64,000 nucleotides of DNA. Source: Frigidibacter albus (GTDB lineage Bacteria; Pseudomonadota; Alphaproteobacteria; Rhodobacterales; Rhodobacteraceae). The translations under genes and the position numbers were made by a program. The first letter of the stretch is position 1, and every line of letters starts with the position of its first letter. The stretch lies in the NCBI RefSeq assembly GCF_009908165.1, contig NZ_JAAAUC010000005.1, forward strand, positions 62,001 to 126,000, read 5' to 3'. This document shows positions 47,498 through 55,730 of the stretch, one piece after another. Under the pieces are notes generated by a model that was not told the origin of the DNA, did no database searches, and worked only from the letters and a program-made list of their open reading frames with translations.

Positions 47498-48256
47498 TCA
47501 GCCAAGGAAGGGCGCGACGGTGATCCCTGCGCCCTTCAGCCGCGCACGGATGGCGCGCGCCATGTCTGTGGCGCCAGCCGTATCGCCATGCACGCAGACC
47601 GATTGCGCCGCCAGTTTGATCGTGCCGCCGTCGATCACCGGCATATGCCCCGTTTCAAGAAAGCGGACCAGCCGCTCTGCCGCAAGATGCGCATCATGAA
47701 GCACGGCGCCGTCACGTGACCGGGGCACCAGCCGCCCGTTCGACAGATAGGCCCGGTCGGCGAAAATCTCCGACCAGACCTCGACCCCGGCCGCCCGCGC
47801 CGACAGCTCCAGTTCTGTCCCGGAAATCGCCAGCACCGCCAGATGGCCGGGCAGGGCCGACACCGCCGCCACGATCGCATCCGCCACGGTGCGATCATCC
47901 GCGGCCAGATTGCCAAGCGCGCCATGCGGCTTGACATAGCGCACCTTGGTGCGCGCCAGCGCAGCCAGGCCCTGAAGGCTGCCGACCTGCGCCGCGACCA
48001 TGCGCCCGATCTCTGCCGGCTGCATCGGGATCACCCGGCGGCCAAAGCCTTCGCGGTCCGCATAGCCCGGATGCGCACCGATGACGACGCCGCGGTCTGC
48101 CGCCTGCGTCAGTGTCAGGAACATGGTCTCGGGATCGCTGGCATGACCGCCGCACGCGATATTGGCCGAAGTCACGACATCCAGCATCGCGGCATCGTCG
48201 CCCATGGTCCAGGGGCCGAAGCTTTCGCCGAGGTCAGAGTTCAGGTCGATCTTCAT
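47498..48256 (-). CDS. pxpA: 5-oxoprolinase subunit A-like (LamB/YcsF family)
   Basis: A 252-residue protein with the signature KIDLNSDLGESFG at the start, VTSANIACGGHASDPETM, GVVIGAHPGYADREGFGRR, and VRYVKPHGALGN. These match the YcsF fold, which provides the lactam-activating subunit of 5-oxoprolinase. It is 49 bases upstream of PxpB. Together the three genes give a full enzyme. Confidence 0.89.
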   Translation of the reverse strand: MKIDLNSDLGESFGPWTMGDDAAMLDVVTSANIACGGHASDPETMFLTLTQAADRGVVIGAHPGYADREGFGRRVIPMQPAEIGRMVAAQVGSLQGLAALARTKVRYVKPHGALGNLAADDRTVADAIVAAVSALPGHLAVLAISGTELELSARAAGVEVWSEIFADRAYLSNGRLVPRSRDGAVLHDAHLAAERLVRFLETGHMPVIDGGTIKLAAQSVCVHGDTAGATDMARAIRARLKGAGITVAPFLG

Positions 48257-48271
48257 GCCGCCATCCCATGG

Positions 48272-48715
48272 TCAGGTGCCCGGAGTGTTGGTCGCCCGCG
48301 TCAGCAGCACGACCCCGCCACCCTCGGCCGTGTCATAATAGCTGAAGCCCGTGCGATTTCCGCGCCGGCCCTTCATCATCACCGGGATTCCGGCTGCGGC
48401 TTCGGCGGCATCTGCCTCCGGCACCTCGAACCCGATATGAAAGACGCCTTCGCCCTTGCTGTCCAGATGGATGCGCTGCGGACTGGGGTTATGATCGGGC
48501 TGGCAAAGCTGCAGCTGGACGTTGGGCATGTTGCAAATGCGGTATCGCATCGCAAGAAACCCCTCGCGGTTTGGCACCTCGAGGTCCGCATACTCAACAA
48601 GCGGTGGATAGGCGATCCACGGGCCGATCCCGATGGAGTCGTAATAGGCCTGCGTCTTGTCGATGTCGTGCACGACGATGCAGATATGGTGAAGTTTGTC
48701 GAAAACCGGGTTCAT
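48272..48715 (-). CDS. VOC superfamily protein (epimerase/glyoxalase-like)
   Basis: A 147-residue protein with two paired beta-alpha-beta-beta-beta modules: FDKLHHICIVVHDIDKTQAY (metal His in HH) and EGVFHIGFEVPEADAAEAAA (second metal His). The shape resembles methylmalonyl-CoA epimerase-like members (SIGIGPWIAYPPL), but glyoxalase or dioxygenase roles are possible. It sits between SDR and PxpA in the leftward set. If an epimerase, it could invert a side-chain methyl or hydroxyl centre in the pathway. Confidence 0.75.
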   Translation of the reverse strand: MNPVFDKLHHICIVVHDIDKTQAYYDSIGIGPWIAYPPLVEYADLEVPNREGFLAMRYRICNMPNVQLQLCQPDHNPSPQRIHLDSKGEGVFHIGFEVPEADAAEAAAGIPVMMKGRRGNRTGFSYYDTAEGGGVVLLTRATNTPGT

Positions 48716-48719
48716 CGGA

Positions 48720-49493
48720 TCATTCCTTGACGGGAACGGTATAGTTCAGGATCCGGCGGCCGCCGTCGGGATAGATCGTCTCGCCCGTGATGTACGAGGC
48801 GTCGTCGCTGGCAAGGAAGGCAACCACTGCAGCAATCTCCTCGGGCTCGCCAAGCCTGCCTATGGGGGTGCGCGACAAGATGGCGTTCATGCCGGCGCGC
48901 TCGGTGAAGGCGCCCTTGATGATCTCTGTCGCAATGGTGCCCGGCCCGACACCGCAGACGCGGATGCCGTGGGGCGCGAAGGCGACGGCGGCGGTCGTGG
49001 TGACCTGGTTCATGCCACCCTTGGAAATGGCGTAGGGCGCGCAAACCGGGTTCGCGAGGCCCGAGTTGATCGACGACATGTTGATGATCACGCCGCCCCC
49101 GCCTTGCGCGATCATCTGGCGGCCGGCGCCTTGCGTGCCGAAGAATGCACCCCGCAGGTTCACCGCAAGCGTCTGGTCATATTGCTCTTCCGTGAAGTCC
49201 AGGAAATCCGCTACCGGGCAGATCCCGGCGTTGTTCAGCAAGATGTCGATGCGGCCGAAGCGCGCGACAGCGGCAGCGATCATCGCATCGACATCGGCCT
49301 TCTTTGCCACATCTGTTCGGATGGCAAGCACAGTGTCCGGCGTTCCGATCTCCTTTGCGGTGGCAGTCAGGCGACTTTCGTCGATATCGGCGATGACGAC
49401 CTTCGCTCCCTCGGCCAGGAAGCGTTCGGCGGTGGACCGGCCGATACCCTGAGCACCTCCGGTGATGACGGCGACCTTGCCTGTGAACCTCAT
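48720..49493 (-). CDS. Short-chain dehydrogenase/reductase
   Basis: A 257-residue SDR from ATG 49493. Cofactor motif TGGAQGIG, structural NNAG, and catalytic Ser-Tyr-Lys in NMSSINSGL and YAISKGG are all present. The acidic VVIADIDESR after the second strand favours NAD(H) over NADP(H). It is usual length. The likely job is oxidation of a hydroxyl intermediate, for example the product of the hydratase at 57689, but the substrate is not shown. Confidence 0.9.
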   Translation of the reverse strand: MRFTGKVAVITGGAQGIGRSTAERFLAEGAKVVIADIDESRLTATAKEIGTPDTVLAIRTDVAKKADVDAMIAAAVARFGRIDILLNNAGICPVADFLDFTEEQYDQTLAVNLRGAFFGTQGAGRQMIAQGGGGVIINMSSINSGLANPVCAPYAISKGGMNQVTTTAAVAFAPHGIRVCGVGPGTIATEIIKGAFTERAGMNAILSRTPIGRLGEPEEIAAVVAFLASDDASYITGETIYPDGGRRILNYTVPVKE

Positions 49494-49503
49494 GTCAGTC
49501 TCC

Positions 49504-50679
49504 TCAATAGACGATGCTTTCGGGCATCGGCGTGCCCGAACGGATCCGATGATAGCCCAAGGGTGACAGGTCGAGGCTGGTGAACCGACCCTGCACGATG
49601 AATTCCGCAACGCCCCGCCCCGCGGCCGGGGCATGCATCACGCCATGTCCCGAGAACCCCGTCAAAAACACCAGGTTGGCGATTTCATCATGGGGCCCGA
49701 CGATGCCGTTGTGGTCAAGCTCGTTGATTTCGTAATGCCCGGCCCACGACCGCTCCAGCCTCAAATGCTCCATCGCCGGAACACGGGCTGCAAGCGCGTG
49801 CCAGAACACGTCTTCCATAAGATGGTGATGCGGCTCGAAATCGCCGGTCGCGTCCGGGTCCTGATCTGCCGGGGGCTGGATGCCGCCGATGAAGCCTTCG
49901 CCTTCGGGGCGCGTCCAGATGCCCGAGGTGTCGAACAGCATCGGAAACCCGGGCGCCTTGAGCGGGGCACGAAAGGAGAAGACGGTCCGCTTGCGCGGCG
50001 TTACCGGAAGCGGCTGGCCAAGCGCGGACGTGAGTGCGCCCGAAGCGGCGCCCGCCGCCATCACGCACCAGTCGCAAGGCAGGCTGTCACCACCCGCCAG
50101 CCGCACTGCCTGCACCTTGCCGCCGGCCAGATCGAAGGCAGCGACCTCGGCCGAAACATAACGCACGCCCAGATCCTTGGCCGCGCCCCGCACCAGCGAC
50201 ATCAGCGACCAGGCATCGAACCAGCCTTCGCCCGTTTCGCCAAAGGTGCCGATGCCCACATCCTCTACCGAAAGGTAGGGAAAGCGCGCCGCAATCTGGT
50301 CCGGGGTCAGGGCCACGATATCGGCACCCCCGGCGCGCTGCATTTCCACGGCGGCGCGGCGGGCGGTCACGGTATCGGGCCCGCCAAGGATCAGATAGCC
50401 CCGCTCGACATAGCCGATATCGGCAGTGGGCCCGAAGGTCTGCTTGATGCCCCGAAGGAAGTCGACCCCGTAAAGGCTCATCTGGATGTTGACCGGTGTG
50501 CCGAATTGGGTGCGGATCGACGCGGCGGACAGCGTGGTCGAGCAACGCTGATACGTCGGGTCCTTCTCGACCACGGTGATGTCGCCCGCAAAGCCTTCGC
50601 GGCGCAGGAACCACGCAGCAAAGCTGCCCATGATCGCGCCGCCGACGATGACCACCCGTGCCATTGCGTTGTTGGCCAT
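49504..50679 (-). CDS. FAD-dependent amine/amino acid oxidoreductase (DAO family)
   Basis: A 391-residue protein from ATG 50679; 50664 is an alternative. The N-terminus has the FAD-binding Rossmann motif VVIVGGAIMGSFAAWFLRRE and an acidic strand-end VVEKD. The C-terminal part shows HYEINELDHNGIVGPHDE and FLTGFSGHGVMHAPAAGRGV, as in sarcosine- and glycine-oxidase-like enzymes. The family oxidises secondary or D-amino acids to imino acids and so 2-oxoacids. It lies seven bases downstream of the aldehyde dehydrogenase gene. Confidence 0.86.
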   Translation of the reverse strand: MANNAMARVVIVGGAIMGSFAAWFLRREGFAGDITVVEKDPTYQRCSTTLSAASIRTQFGTPVNIQMSLYGVDFLRGIKQTFGPTADIGYVERGYLILGGPDTVTARRAAVEMQRAGGADIVALTPDQIAARFPYLSVEDVGIGTFGETGEGWFDAWSLMSLVRGAAKDLGVRYVSAEVAAFDLAGGKVQAVRLAGGDSLPCDWCVMAAGAASGALTSALGQPLPVTPRKRTVFSFRAPLKAPGFPMLFDTSGIWTRPEGEGFIGGIQPPADQDPDATGDFEPHHHLMEDVFWHALAARVPAMEHLRLERSWAGHYEINELDHNGIVGPHDEIANLVFLTGFSGHGVMHAPAAGRGVAEFIVQGRFTSLDLSPLGYHRIRSGTPMPESIVY

Positions 50680-50686
50680 GCCGGCC

Positions 50687-52165
50687 TCAGCGCAGGACGA
50701 AGGGGTTGGCGACCTGCCCCGCCGTGTCGATCCAGACCGTCTTGGTCTGCAGGTAGGCGTCGATTGCCTCTTGCCCGCTTTCACGGCCGACCCCGCTGCG
50801 TTTGTAGCCGCCGAAGGGCGCCATGTAGCTGACCGTGCGATAGGAATTCACCCAGACCGTTCCCGCCTCCAATGCCGCGCTGCCCCGAAAGGCGCGGCCA
50901 ATGTCGGCGGTCCAGAGCCCCGCTGCCAGGCCATAGGGGCTGTCATTGGCGATGGCGTAAGCTTCGTCCTCGTCATCGAAGGGGATGACGGACAGCACCG
51001 GGCCGAACACCTCTTCGCGGGCGATGCGCATCTGGTTGTCCACGCCGGTAAAGATCGTCGGCTCGACGAACCAGCCATGCCCAAGCCCCTCGGCATCGGG
51101 GGCCTTGCCGCCCAGAACCGCCTCGGCGCCCTCGCTGCGGGCGATGTCCAGATAGGACAGGATCTTCGCGCGCTGTGCCTGCGTGGTGATCGGTCCAACC
51201 TGCGTGGTGGGCTCGGCCGGATTGCCAAGGCGCGCCGTGCGTGCCAGCCGCACGACGCCCTCGACCACCCGGTCATGCACCGAACGCTGCACCAGAAGCC
51301 GCGAGCCGGCGATGCAGGTCTGGCCCGACGCGGCGAAGATGCCCGATATTGCGCCGTTCACCGCATTGTCGATATTCGCATCGGCAAAGACGATGTTCGC
51401 GGATTTTCCGCCCAGTTCCAGCGTGACCGTCTTCAGGCCTTCCGCGGCGGCCCGATAGACGGCTATGCCCCCCGGCTCGCCGCCGGTGAAGGCGATCTTG
51501 GCCACGTCGGGGTGGTTGACCAGTGGCACGCCCACATCCGCCGCCATGCCGGTCACGGTATTGAGCACGCCCGGCGGGAACCCGGCCTGCGCGAACAGCT
51601 TGACGAATTCCAGCGCCGAGGCCGAGGCATGCTCGGACGGCTTGATGACGACCGTGTTGCCCGCCGCAAGCAAGGGCGCAAGCTTCCATGTCAGCAGCAT
51701 CAGGGGCGAGTTCCAGGGCACGATGGCCGCGATCACGCCGATGGGCTCGCGGCGGGTAAAAGCGAACATCCCCGCCTTGTCGATCGGCAGGACCGCACCT
51801 TCGATCTTGTCGACAAGCCCGCCAAAATATCGGAACCATTCGGGAATGTAGCGCAACTGCGCGGTCATCTCCGCCAGCAGCTTGCCATTGTCGCGTGTTT
51901 CCAGCCTGGCAAGACGATCCGCATTTTCGAAGATGAGGTCCGCCACCCGCACAAGCAATCTGCCGCGCGCGCTGGCGGTCAGGCCAGCCCAGTCGGCGGA
52001 CCGGAAGGCCGCCTTGGCTGCGGCGACGGCGGCATCCACTTCGGCCGGGCCGTCCAGCGGGATCAGCGCCCATGGCTTGCCGGTGAAGGGATCGAAGCTT
52101 TCAAACGTGCTGCCCGCCCGCTGAACCAGGCCGCCCACGGTGTTCTGGAATTGATGCAGGGTCAT
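50687..52165 (-). CDS. NAD(P)+-dependent aldehyde dehydrogenase
   Basis: A 492-residue ALDH of standard length. Visible are PWNSPLMLLTWKLAPLLAAG (oxyanion Asn), VTLELGGKSANIVF with catalytic Glu, ASGQTCIAGSRLLVQ with the catalytic Cys, and EVFGPVLSVIPF in the C-terminal part. It oxidises an aldehyde to the acid. Its position next to the ThDP decarboxylase implies it takes the aldehyde made there. Specificity is not readable. Confidence 0.92.
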   Translation of the reverse strand: MTLHQFQNTVGGLVQRAGSTFESFDPFTGKPWALIPLDGPAEVDAAVAAAKAAFRSADWAGLTASARGRLLVRVADLIFENADRLARLETRDNGKLLAEMTAQLRYIPEWFRYFGGLVDKIEGAVLPIDKAGMFAFTRREPIGVIAAIVPWNSPLMLLTWKLAPLLAAGNTVVIKPSEHASASALEFVKLFAQAGFPPGVLNTVTGMAADVGVPLVNHPDVAKIAFTGGEPGGIAVYRAAAEGLKTVTLELGGKSANIVFADANIDNAVNGAISGIFAASGQTCIAGSRLLVQRSVHDRVVEGVVRLARTARLGNPAEPTTQVGPITTQAQRAKILSYLDIARSEGAEAVLGGKAPDAEGLGHGWFVEPTIFTGVDNQMRIAREEVFGPVLSVIPFDDEDEAYAIANDSPYGLAAGLWTADIGRAFRGSAALEAGTVWVNSYRTVSYMAPFGGYKRSGVGRESGQEAIDAYLQTKTVWIDTAGQVANPFVLR

Positions 52166-52217
52166 GTTGCCTCATTGCTGGCGGGTCCCGCCGCTTGGTC
52201 GGATGCATGGAGCGCAG

Positions 52218-52805
52218 TCAGCAGGGCGCCAAGCCAAGATGGGCGCGGAAGCGGTTCTTGACGAACACCGCATCCCGCGGCGGCAGCGACCTTGGCAGGT
52301 TTTCGGCCTTGATCTTCAGCACGAACAAGCGCGGCCCGGCGGCAGGCATGCGCAAGCGGTCCACCAGCGCATCCACCTCTTCAAGGCTGCGCAGTTCCGC
52401 AGAGTCCGCAAACCCGGTGGCGGCGGCGACCCTGGCAAGGCAGATGCCCCGCCCGGTATGGCTGGGCTGCATCCCCGTCTCACCAAAATGCTGGTTGTCC
52501 AGTACGATGATATCGAGGTTCTTGGGCGCGGCAACGGCAATGGTCGCCAATGCGCCAAAGGCCATAAGCTGCTCGCCGTCGCCGGTGATGACCATCACCC
52601 GCGTGTCGCGCTGCGCCTGCGCCAGCCCAAGACCGGTCAGCGCCGCGCCGCCCATTGCACCCCACAGATAAAAGTTGCTGTCCTCGTCGCCCGCGGCATG
52701 AACGTCGTAGCTGGGCGATCCAAGCCCGGTCACGACCAGCGCGCCGTCCCGCGCCGCCAGCAACTTGTTCACCGCCGCGCGGCGATCCATCTGATGTTGC
52801 GTCAT
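52218..52805 (-). CDS. ThDP-dependent decarboxylase, beta-type subunit
   Basis: About 195 residues from ATG 52805; GTG 52817 is possible. It carries the cofactor motif GDGEQLMAFGALATIAVAAP followed by LDNQHFGETG, and LGSPSYDVHAAGD upstream. This is the C-terminal, ThDP-pyrophosphate domain of split decarboxylases such as sulfopyruvate (ComE) and phosphonopyruvate decarboxylase. It is encoded six bases after the alpha part. The substrate may be another 2-oxoacid, as no sulfoacetaldehyde or phosphonate genes are seen. Confidence 0.82.
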   Translation of the reverse strand: MTQHQMDRRAAVNKLLAARDGALVVTGLGSPSYDVHAAGDEDSNFYLWGAMGGAALTGLGLAQAQRDTRVMVITGDGEQLMAFGALATIAVAAPKNLDIIVLDNQHFGETGMQPSHTGRGICLARVAAATGFADSAELRSLEEVDALVDRLRMPAAGPRLFVLKIKAENLPRSLPPRDAVFVKNRFRAHLGLAPC

Positions 52806-52810
52806 TCCGA

Positions 52811-53365
52811 TCACCACTTCTTCTTGCCAAGCAGGCGTTGGCCGATCAGGACCGCGATCTGCTGATCGGCCTCGAAAGCCATCCCCGCCGCCTGCGCCAC
52901 CACCTCGACCAGATCCTCACCCGTTTCCGCGCGCATCACTGTCACGCCGATCGCCCGCAGCGCGGCTTCGGTGGCCTGCCCCATCGGAACCTGCCACGGG
53001 TTGAATTCGGCCCATTCGCCGCGCATCGTCACCAGCATAAACATGGGGGTGCGGGTTTGCACCGGCAGCGACAGCATGTTGATGCAGTTGCCGACGCCCG
53101 AGGATTGCATCAGCACCACCGACCGTTCGCCGCCCAGCCAGGCGCCCGTTGCGATGGCGATGCCTTCCTCCTCGGTGGTCAGGACATTGGTGGTCACGTC
53201 CCTGTCTTCGCTAAACAGGCGGATAAGGGTCGAGTGGCCCGCATCCGGCACATACGATACCTGGCGAATACCGGCAGCCTTCAGCAGGTCATAGAGTTCG
53301 AGCGGCCAGTCCGTGGCCAGATCACGGGGCGTCGTCCCCGCGGACATCACTTCAGCGACAGTCAT
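52811..53365 (-). CDS. ThDP-dependent decarboxylase, alpha-type subunit
   Basis: A 184-residue protein from ATG 53365. It is the N-terminal, pyrimidine-binding domain: VSYVPDAGHSTLIRLF, VLTTEEEGIAIATGAWLGGE with the catalytic Glu, and QSSGVGNCINMLSLP. It matches the ComD subunit of sulfopyruvate decarboxylase. It is the first gene of the leftward operon and faces the LysR gene; a LysR-type box lies between. Together with the beta part it should turn a 2-oxoacid into an aldehyde. Confidence 0.84.
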   Translation of the reverse strand: MTVAEVMSAGTTPRDLATDWPLELYDLLKAAGIRQVSYVPDAGHSTLIRLFSEDRDVTTNVLTTEEEGIAIATGAWLGGERSVVLMQSSGVGNCINMLSLPVQTRTPMFMLVTMRGEWAEFNPWQVPMGQATEAALRAIGVTVMRAETGEDLVEVVAQAAGMAFEADQQIAVLIGQRLLGKKKW

Positions 53366-53445
53366 TGCGCGTCTCCCGGCACGGCTGGTTTCCCTTGGTA
53401 TAGCTTTGCCGGATGCCTCCCACATCGACCCTTTTTGTTGATCAG

Positions 53446-53462
53446 GTATAGCGGTATTGTAT
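53446..53462 (+). promoter_or_regulatory. LysR-type box 2 between LysR and the decarboxylase operon
   Basis: GTATAGCGGTATTGTAT ends four bases before the LysR ATG at 53467. It matches box 1 in 14 of 17 positions. GGTATAGC is also repeated at 53397-53404 in the same gap, 48 bases away. This placement fits autoregulation by LysR and control of the divergent operon. Confidence 0.6.
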
Positions 53463-53466
53463 AGCG

Positions 53467-54426
53467 ATGGAGCTTTCACAACTGCGCACCCTGATCCACG
53501 TCGCCGAGCTTGGCAGCCTGTCGAAGGCAGCCGACAGGCTCCATACCGCGCAGCCCGCGCTGAGCCGGCAGATCCGCCTTTTGGAAGAGGAACTGGGTGT
53601 GCGGCTGTTCGACAGGCACGGGCGGGGCATGATCATGACCGATCAGGGGCAGGACGTGCTGCGCCACGCGCTGCGCGTGATGGGCGAGCTGGAAGAGATC
53701 CGCGCCACGGTCTCGGATGAGGATGCGCCCCTGCGCGGCCACGTGTCCATCGGGATGCCGCCAACCGCGTCCGACATCCTGGCAGAGCCGCTGGTGTCGG
53801 CATTTCAGACCACCCACCCCGAAGCGACCCTGCGCATCGTCAGCGCCTATTCCGGCTATCTGACGGACTGGTTGCACCGCAACGAGGTTGATGCCGCAAT
53901 TCTGTATGACCCGAAATCGGCACGCACCCTGCGCATCAACCCCTTGCTGGAAGAAACGCTGTTCTTGATCGGTCCGCGCGAGTCGGGCTTCACCCCGGAC
54001 ACGCCCGTCGATTTCGAGGAGCTGGAAAACCAGCGCCTGCTGCTGCCAAGCAGCGGCCACGGATTGCGCGCCATTCTCGAACGCTGCGCTGCTGAGCGCG
54101 ACATAGTGCTGAACGTCAAGGTCGAGGCGGACAGCTATTCCACGCTCAAAGCGTTGGTGCGCAGCGGACATGGGGTGACCGTCCTGCCGCTGGCCCCGAT
54201 CCACCGCGATCTGGCCGAGGGGCGGCTTTGCGCCGCGCCGCTGATCAACCCTGTGCCGATGCGGCGGCTGGTCCTCTCCTACCCGACGGATCGCCCGACG
54301 CCTCGGCTGGCGCGCTTTGCGGGCCAGATCATCGCAACGAACGTGGCCAGAATGGTGGATCAGGGCATCTGGGCCGGCCGCATCCCCGACCCGCCCCCCG
54401 AGCCGCGCGGCCGGCGGTGGCCCTAG
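53467..54426 (+). CDS. LysR family regulator of Island 2
   Basis: A 319-residue protein. The N-terminal winged helix (LRTLIHVAELGSLSKAADRL and LHTAQPALSRQIRLLEEELG) is typical, with the effector domain from RGHVSIGMPPTASDILA on. The group includes CbbR/NAC-like activators; the effector is unknown. It stands divergent to the decarboxylase operon and just before the acyl-CoA dehydrogenase operon. Three similar boxes suggest it controls all three units of the island. Confidence 0.9.
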   Translation: MELSQLRTLIHVAELGSLSKAADRLHTAQPALSRQIRLLEEELGVRLFDRHGRGMIMTDQGQDVLRHALRVMGELEEIRATVSDEDAPLRGHVSIGMPPTASDILAEPLVSAFQTTHPEATLRIVSAYSGYLTDWLHRNEVDAAILYDPKSARTLRINPLLEETLFLIGPRESGFTPDTPVDFEELENQRLLLPSSGHGLRAILERCAAERDIVLNVKVEADSYSTLKALVRSGHGVTVLPLAPIHRDLAEGRLCAAPLINPVPMRRLVLSYPTDRPTPRLARFAGQIIATNVARMVDQGIWAGRIPDPPPEPRGRRWP

Positions 54427-54466
54427 GGGCGGTCCCCGCCGCAGGGCGGCTTGCATCGCCATACCG

Positions 54467-54482
54467 ATACAATCGCGGCATA
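54467..54482 (-). promoter_or_regulatory. LysR-type box 3 upstream of the acyl-CoA dehydrogenase
   Basis: On the minus strand this reads TATGCCGCGATTGTAT, which matches the core of box 2 in 12 of 16 positions, including the whole ATTGTAT half. It lies 80 bases before the start at 54563. The weaker match may reflect a half-site. The 136-base gap holds nothing else. Confidence 0.4.
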
Positions 54483-54562
54483 GCTGATCTATCTGACTTG
54501 TCGTTGTCGATATCCCGGCACTTCCGCTATCAGTGCCTGGAGTGCATGTGGGAGCGACCGGG

Positions 54563-55723
54563 ATGAGCCAGGCCATCGAGACATACCCCGAGATCCGCGA
54601 GGCGGTGGCGAGGCTCTGCGCGGCATTCCCGGGCGAGTACTGGCGCAGGCTTGACCGGGACATGGCCTATCCCAAGGCGTTCGTCGACACACTGACTGAA
54701 GCGGGCTGGCTATCGGTGCTGATACCCGAGGAATACGGCGGCTCTGGCCTGCCGCTGTCGGCCGCGGCCGCCGTGCTGGAGGAAATGCAGCGCGCGGGCT
54801 GCAATGGCGGTGCCTGCCATGCCCAGATGTATACGATGGGCACGCTGTTGCGACACGGCTCTACCGAGCAAAAGCAGCAATACCTGCCAAGGATAGCCAG
54901 CGGCGAGTTGCGCCTGCAGGCCTTTGGCGTGACGGAACCGACAAGCGGCACCGATACCGGCGCGCTGCGCACGACCGCGCGCCGCGATGGAGAGTTCTAC
55001 GTCGTCAACGGGCAGAAGATCTGGACCAGCCGCGCCCAACATTCGGACCTGATGCTGCTGCTGGCACGCACCACGCCGCTGACCGCGGGCATGAAAAAGA
55101 CCGACGGCCTTTCCGTACTGCTGGTCGACATGCGCGACGCGGTCGGCAACGGGCTGACAATCCGGCCCATCCGCACCATGATGAACCATGCCACGACCGA
55201 GGTTTTCTTCGATGGCCTGCGCGTGCCGGCCGGCAACATCATCGGCGAGGAGGGGAGGGGCTTCCGCTACATCCTGTCGGGCATGAACGCCGAGCGAATC
55301 TTGATCGCCGCGGAATGCGTGGGCGATGCGAAGTGGTTCATCGACAAGGCCGTCGCCTATGCGAAAGACCGGAACGTCTTTGGCCGCCCAATCGGCCAGA
55401 ACCAGGGCGTCCAGTTTCCCATCGCCCGGGCCTATGCCAACATGCGCGCCGCAGAGTTGATGGTGCGCGAGGCGCTGGCGCTATACGAAGCGGGCGCCAA
55501 TCCCGGCGCAGAGGCGAACATGGCCAAGATGCTTGCCGCCGATGCCAGTTTCGAGGCGGCCAACGTGGCCATCCAGACCTTTGGCGGTTTCGGGTTTGCC
55601 GAGGAGTACGATGTGGAACGCAAGTTCCGCGAAACCCGGCTGTATCAGGTCGCGCCGATCTCCACGAACCTGATCCTGTCCTATCTGGCCGAGCATGTGC
55701 TTGGCTTGCCCCGCTCGTACTGA
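54563..55723 (+). CDS. Acyl-CoA dehydrogenase
   Basis: A 386-residue flavoprotein from ATG 54563 with GGGAG upstream. It has LQAFGVTEPTSGTDTGALRT (FAD site), the ENGQKIW-like VNGQKIWTSRAQHS, and TFGGFGFAEEYDVERKFRE, which holds the catalytic Glu in the MCAD-like position. The enzyme oxidises acyl-CoA to enoyl-CoA and passes electrons to ETF. The substrate may be short and substituted, as the neighbours include a class III CoA transferase and a hotdog hydratase. It starts the rightward operon. Confidence 0.9.
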   Translation: MSQAIETYPEIREAVARLCAAFPGEYWRRLDRDMAYPKAFVDTLTEAGWLSVLIPEEYGGSGLPLSAAAAVLEEMQRAGCNGGACHAQMYTMGTLLRHGSTEQKQQYLPRIASGELRLQAFGVTEPTSGTDTGALRTTARRDGEFYVVNGQKIWTSRAQHSDLMLLLARTTPLTAGMKKTDGLSVLLVDMRDAVGNGLTIRPIRTMMNHATTEVFFDGLRVPAGNIIGEEGRGFRYILSGMNAERILIAAECVGDAKWFIDKAVAYAKDRNVFGRPIGQNQGVQFPIARAYANMRAAELMVREALALYEAGANPGAEANMAKMLAADASFEAANVAIQTFGGFGFAEEYDVERKFRETRLYQVAPISTNLILSYLAEHVLGLPRSY

Positions 55724-55730
55724 GGTCGCC

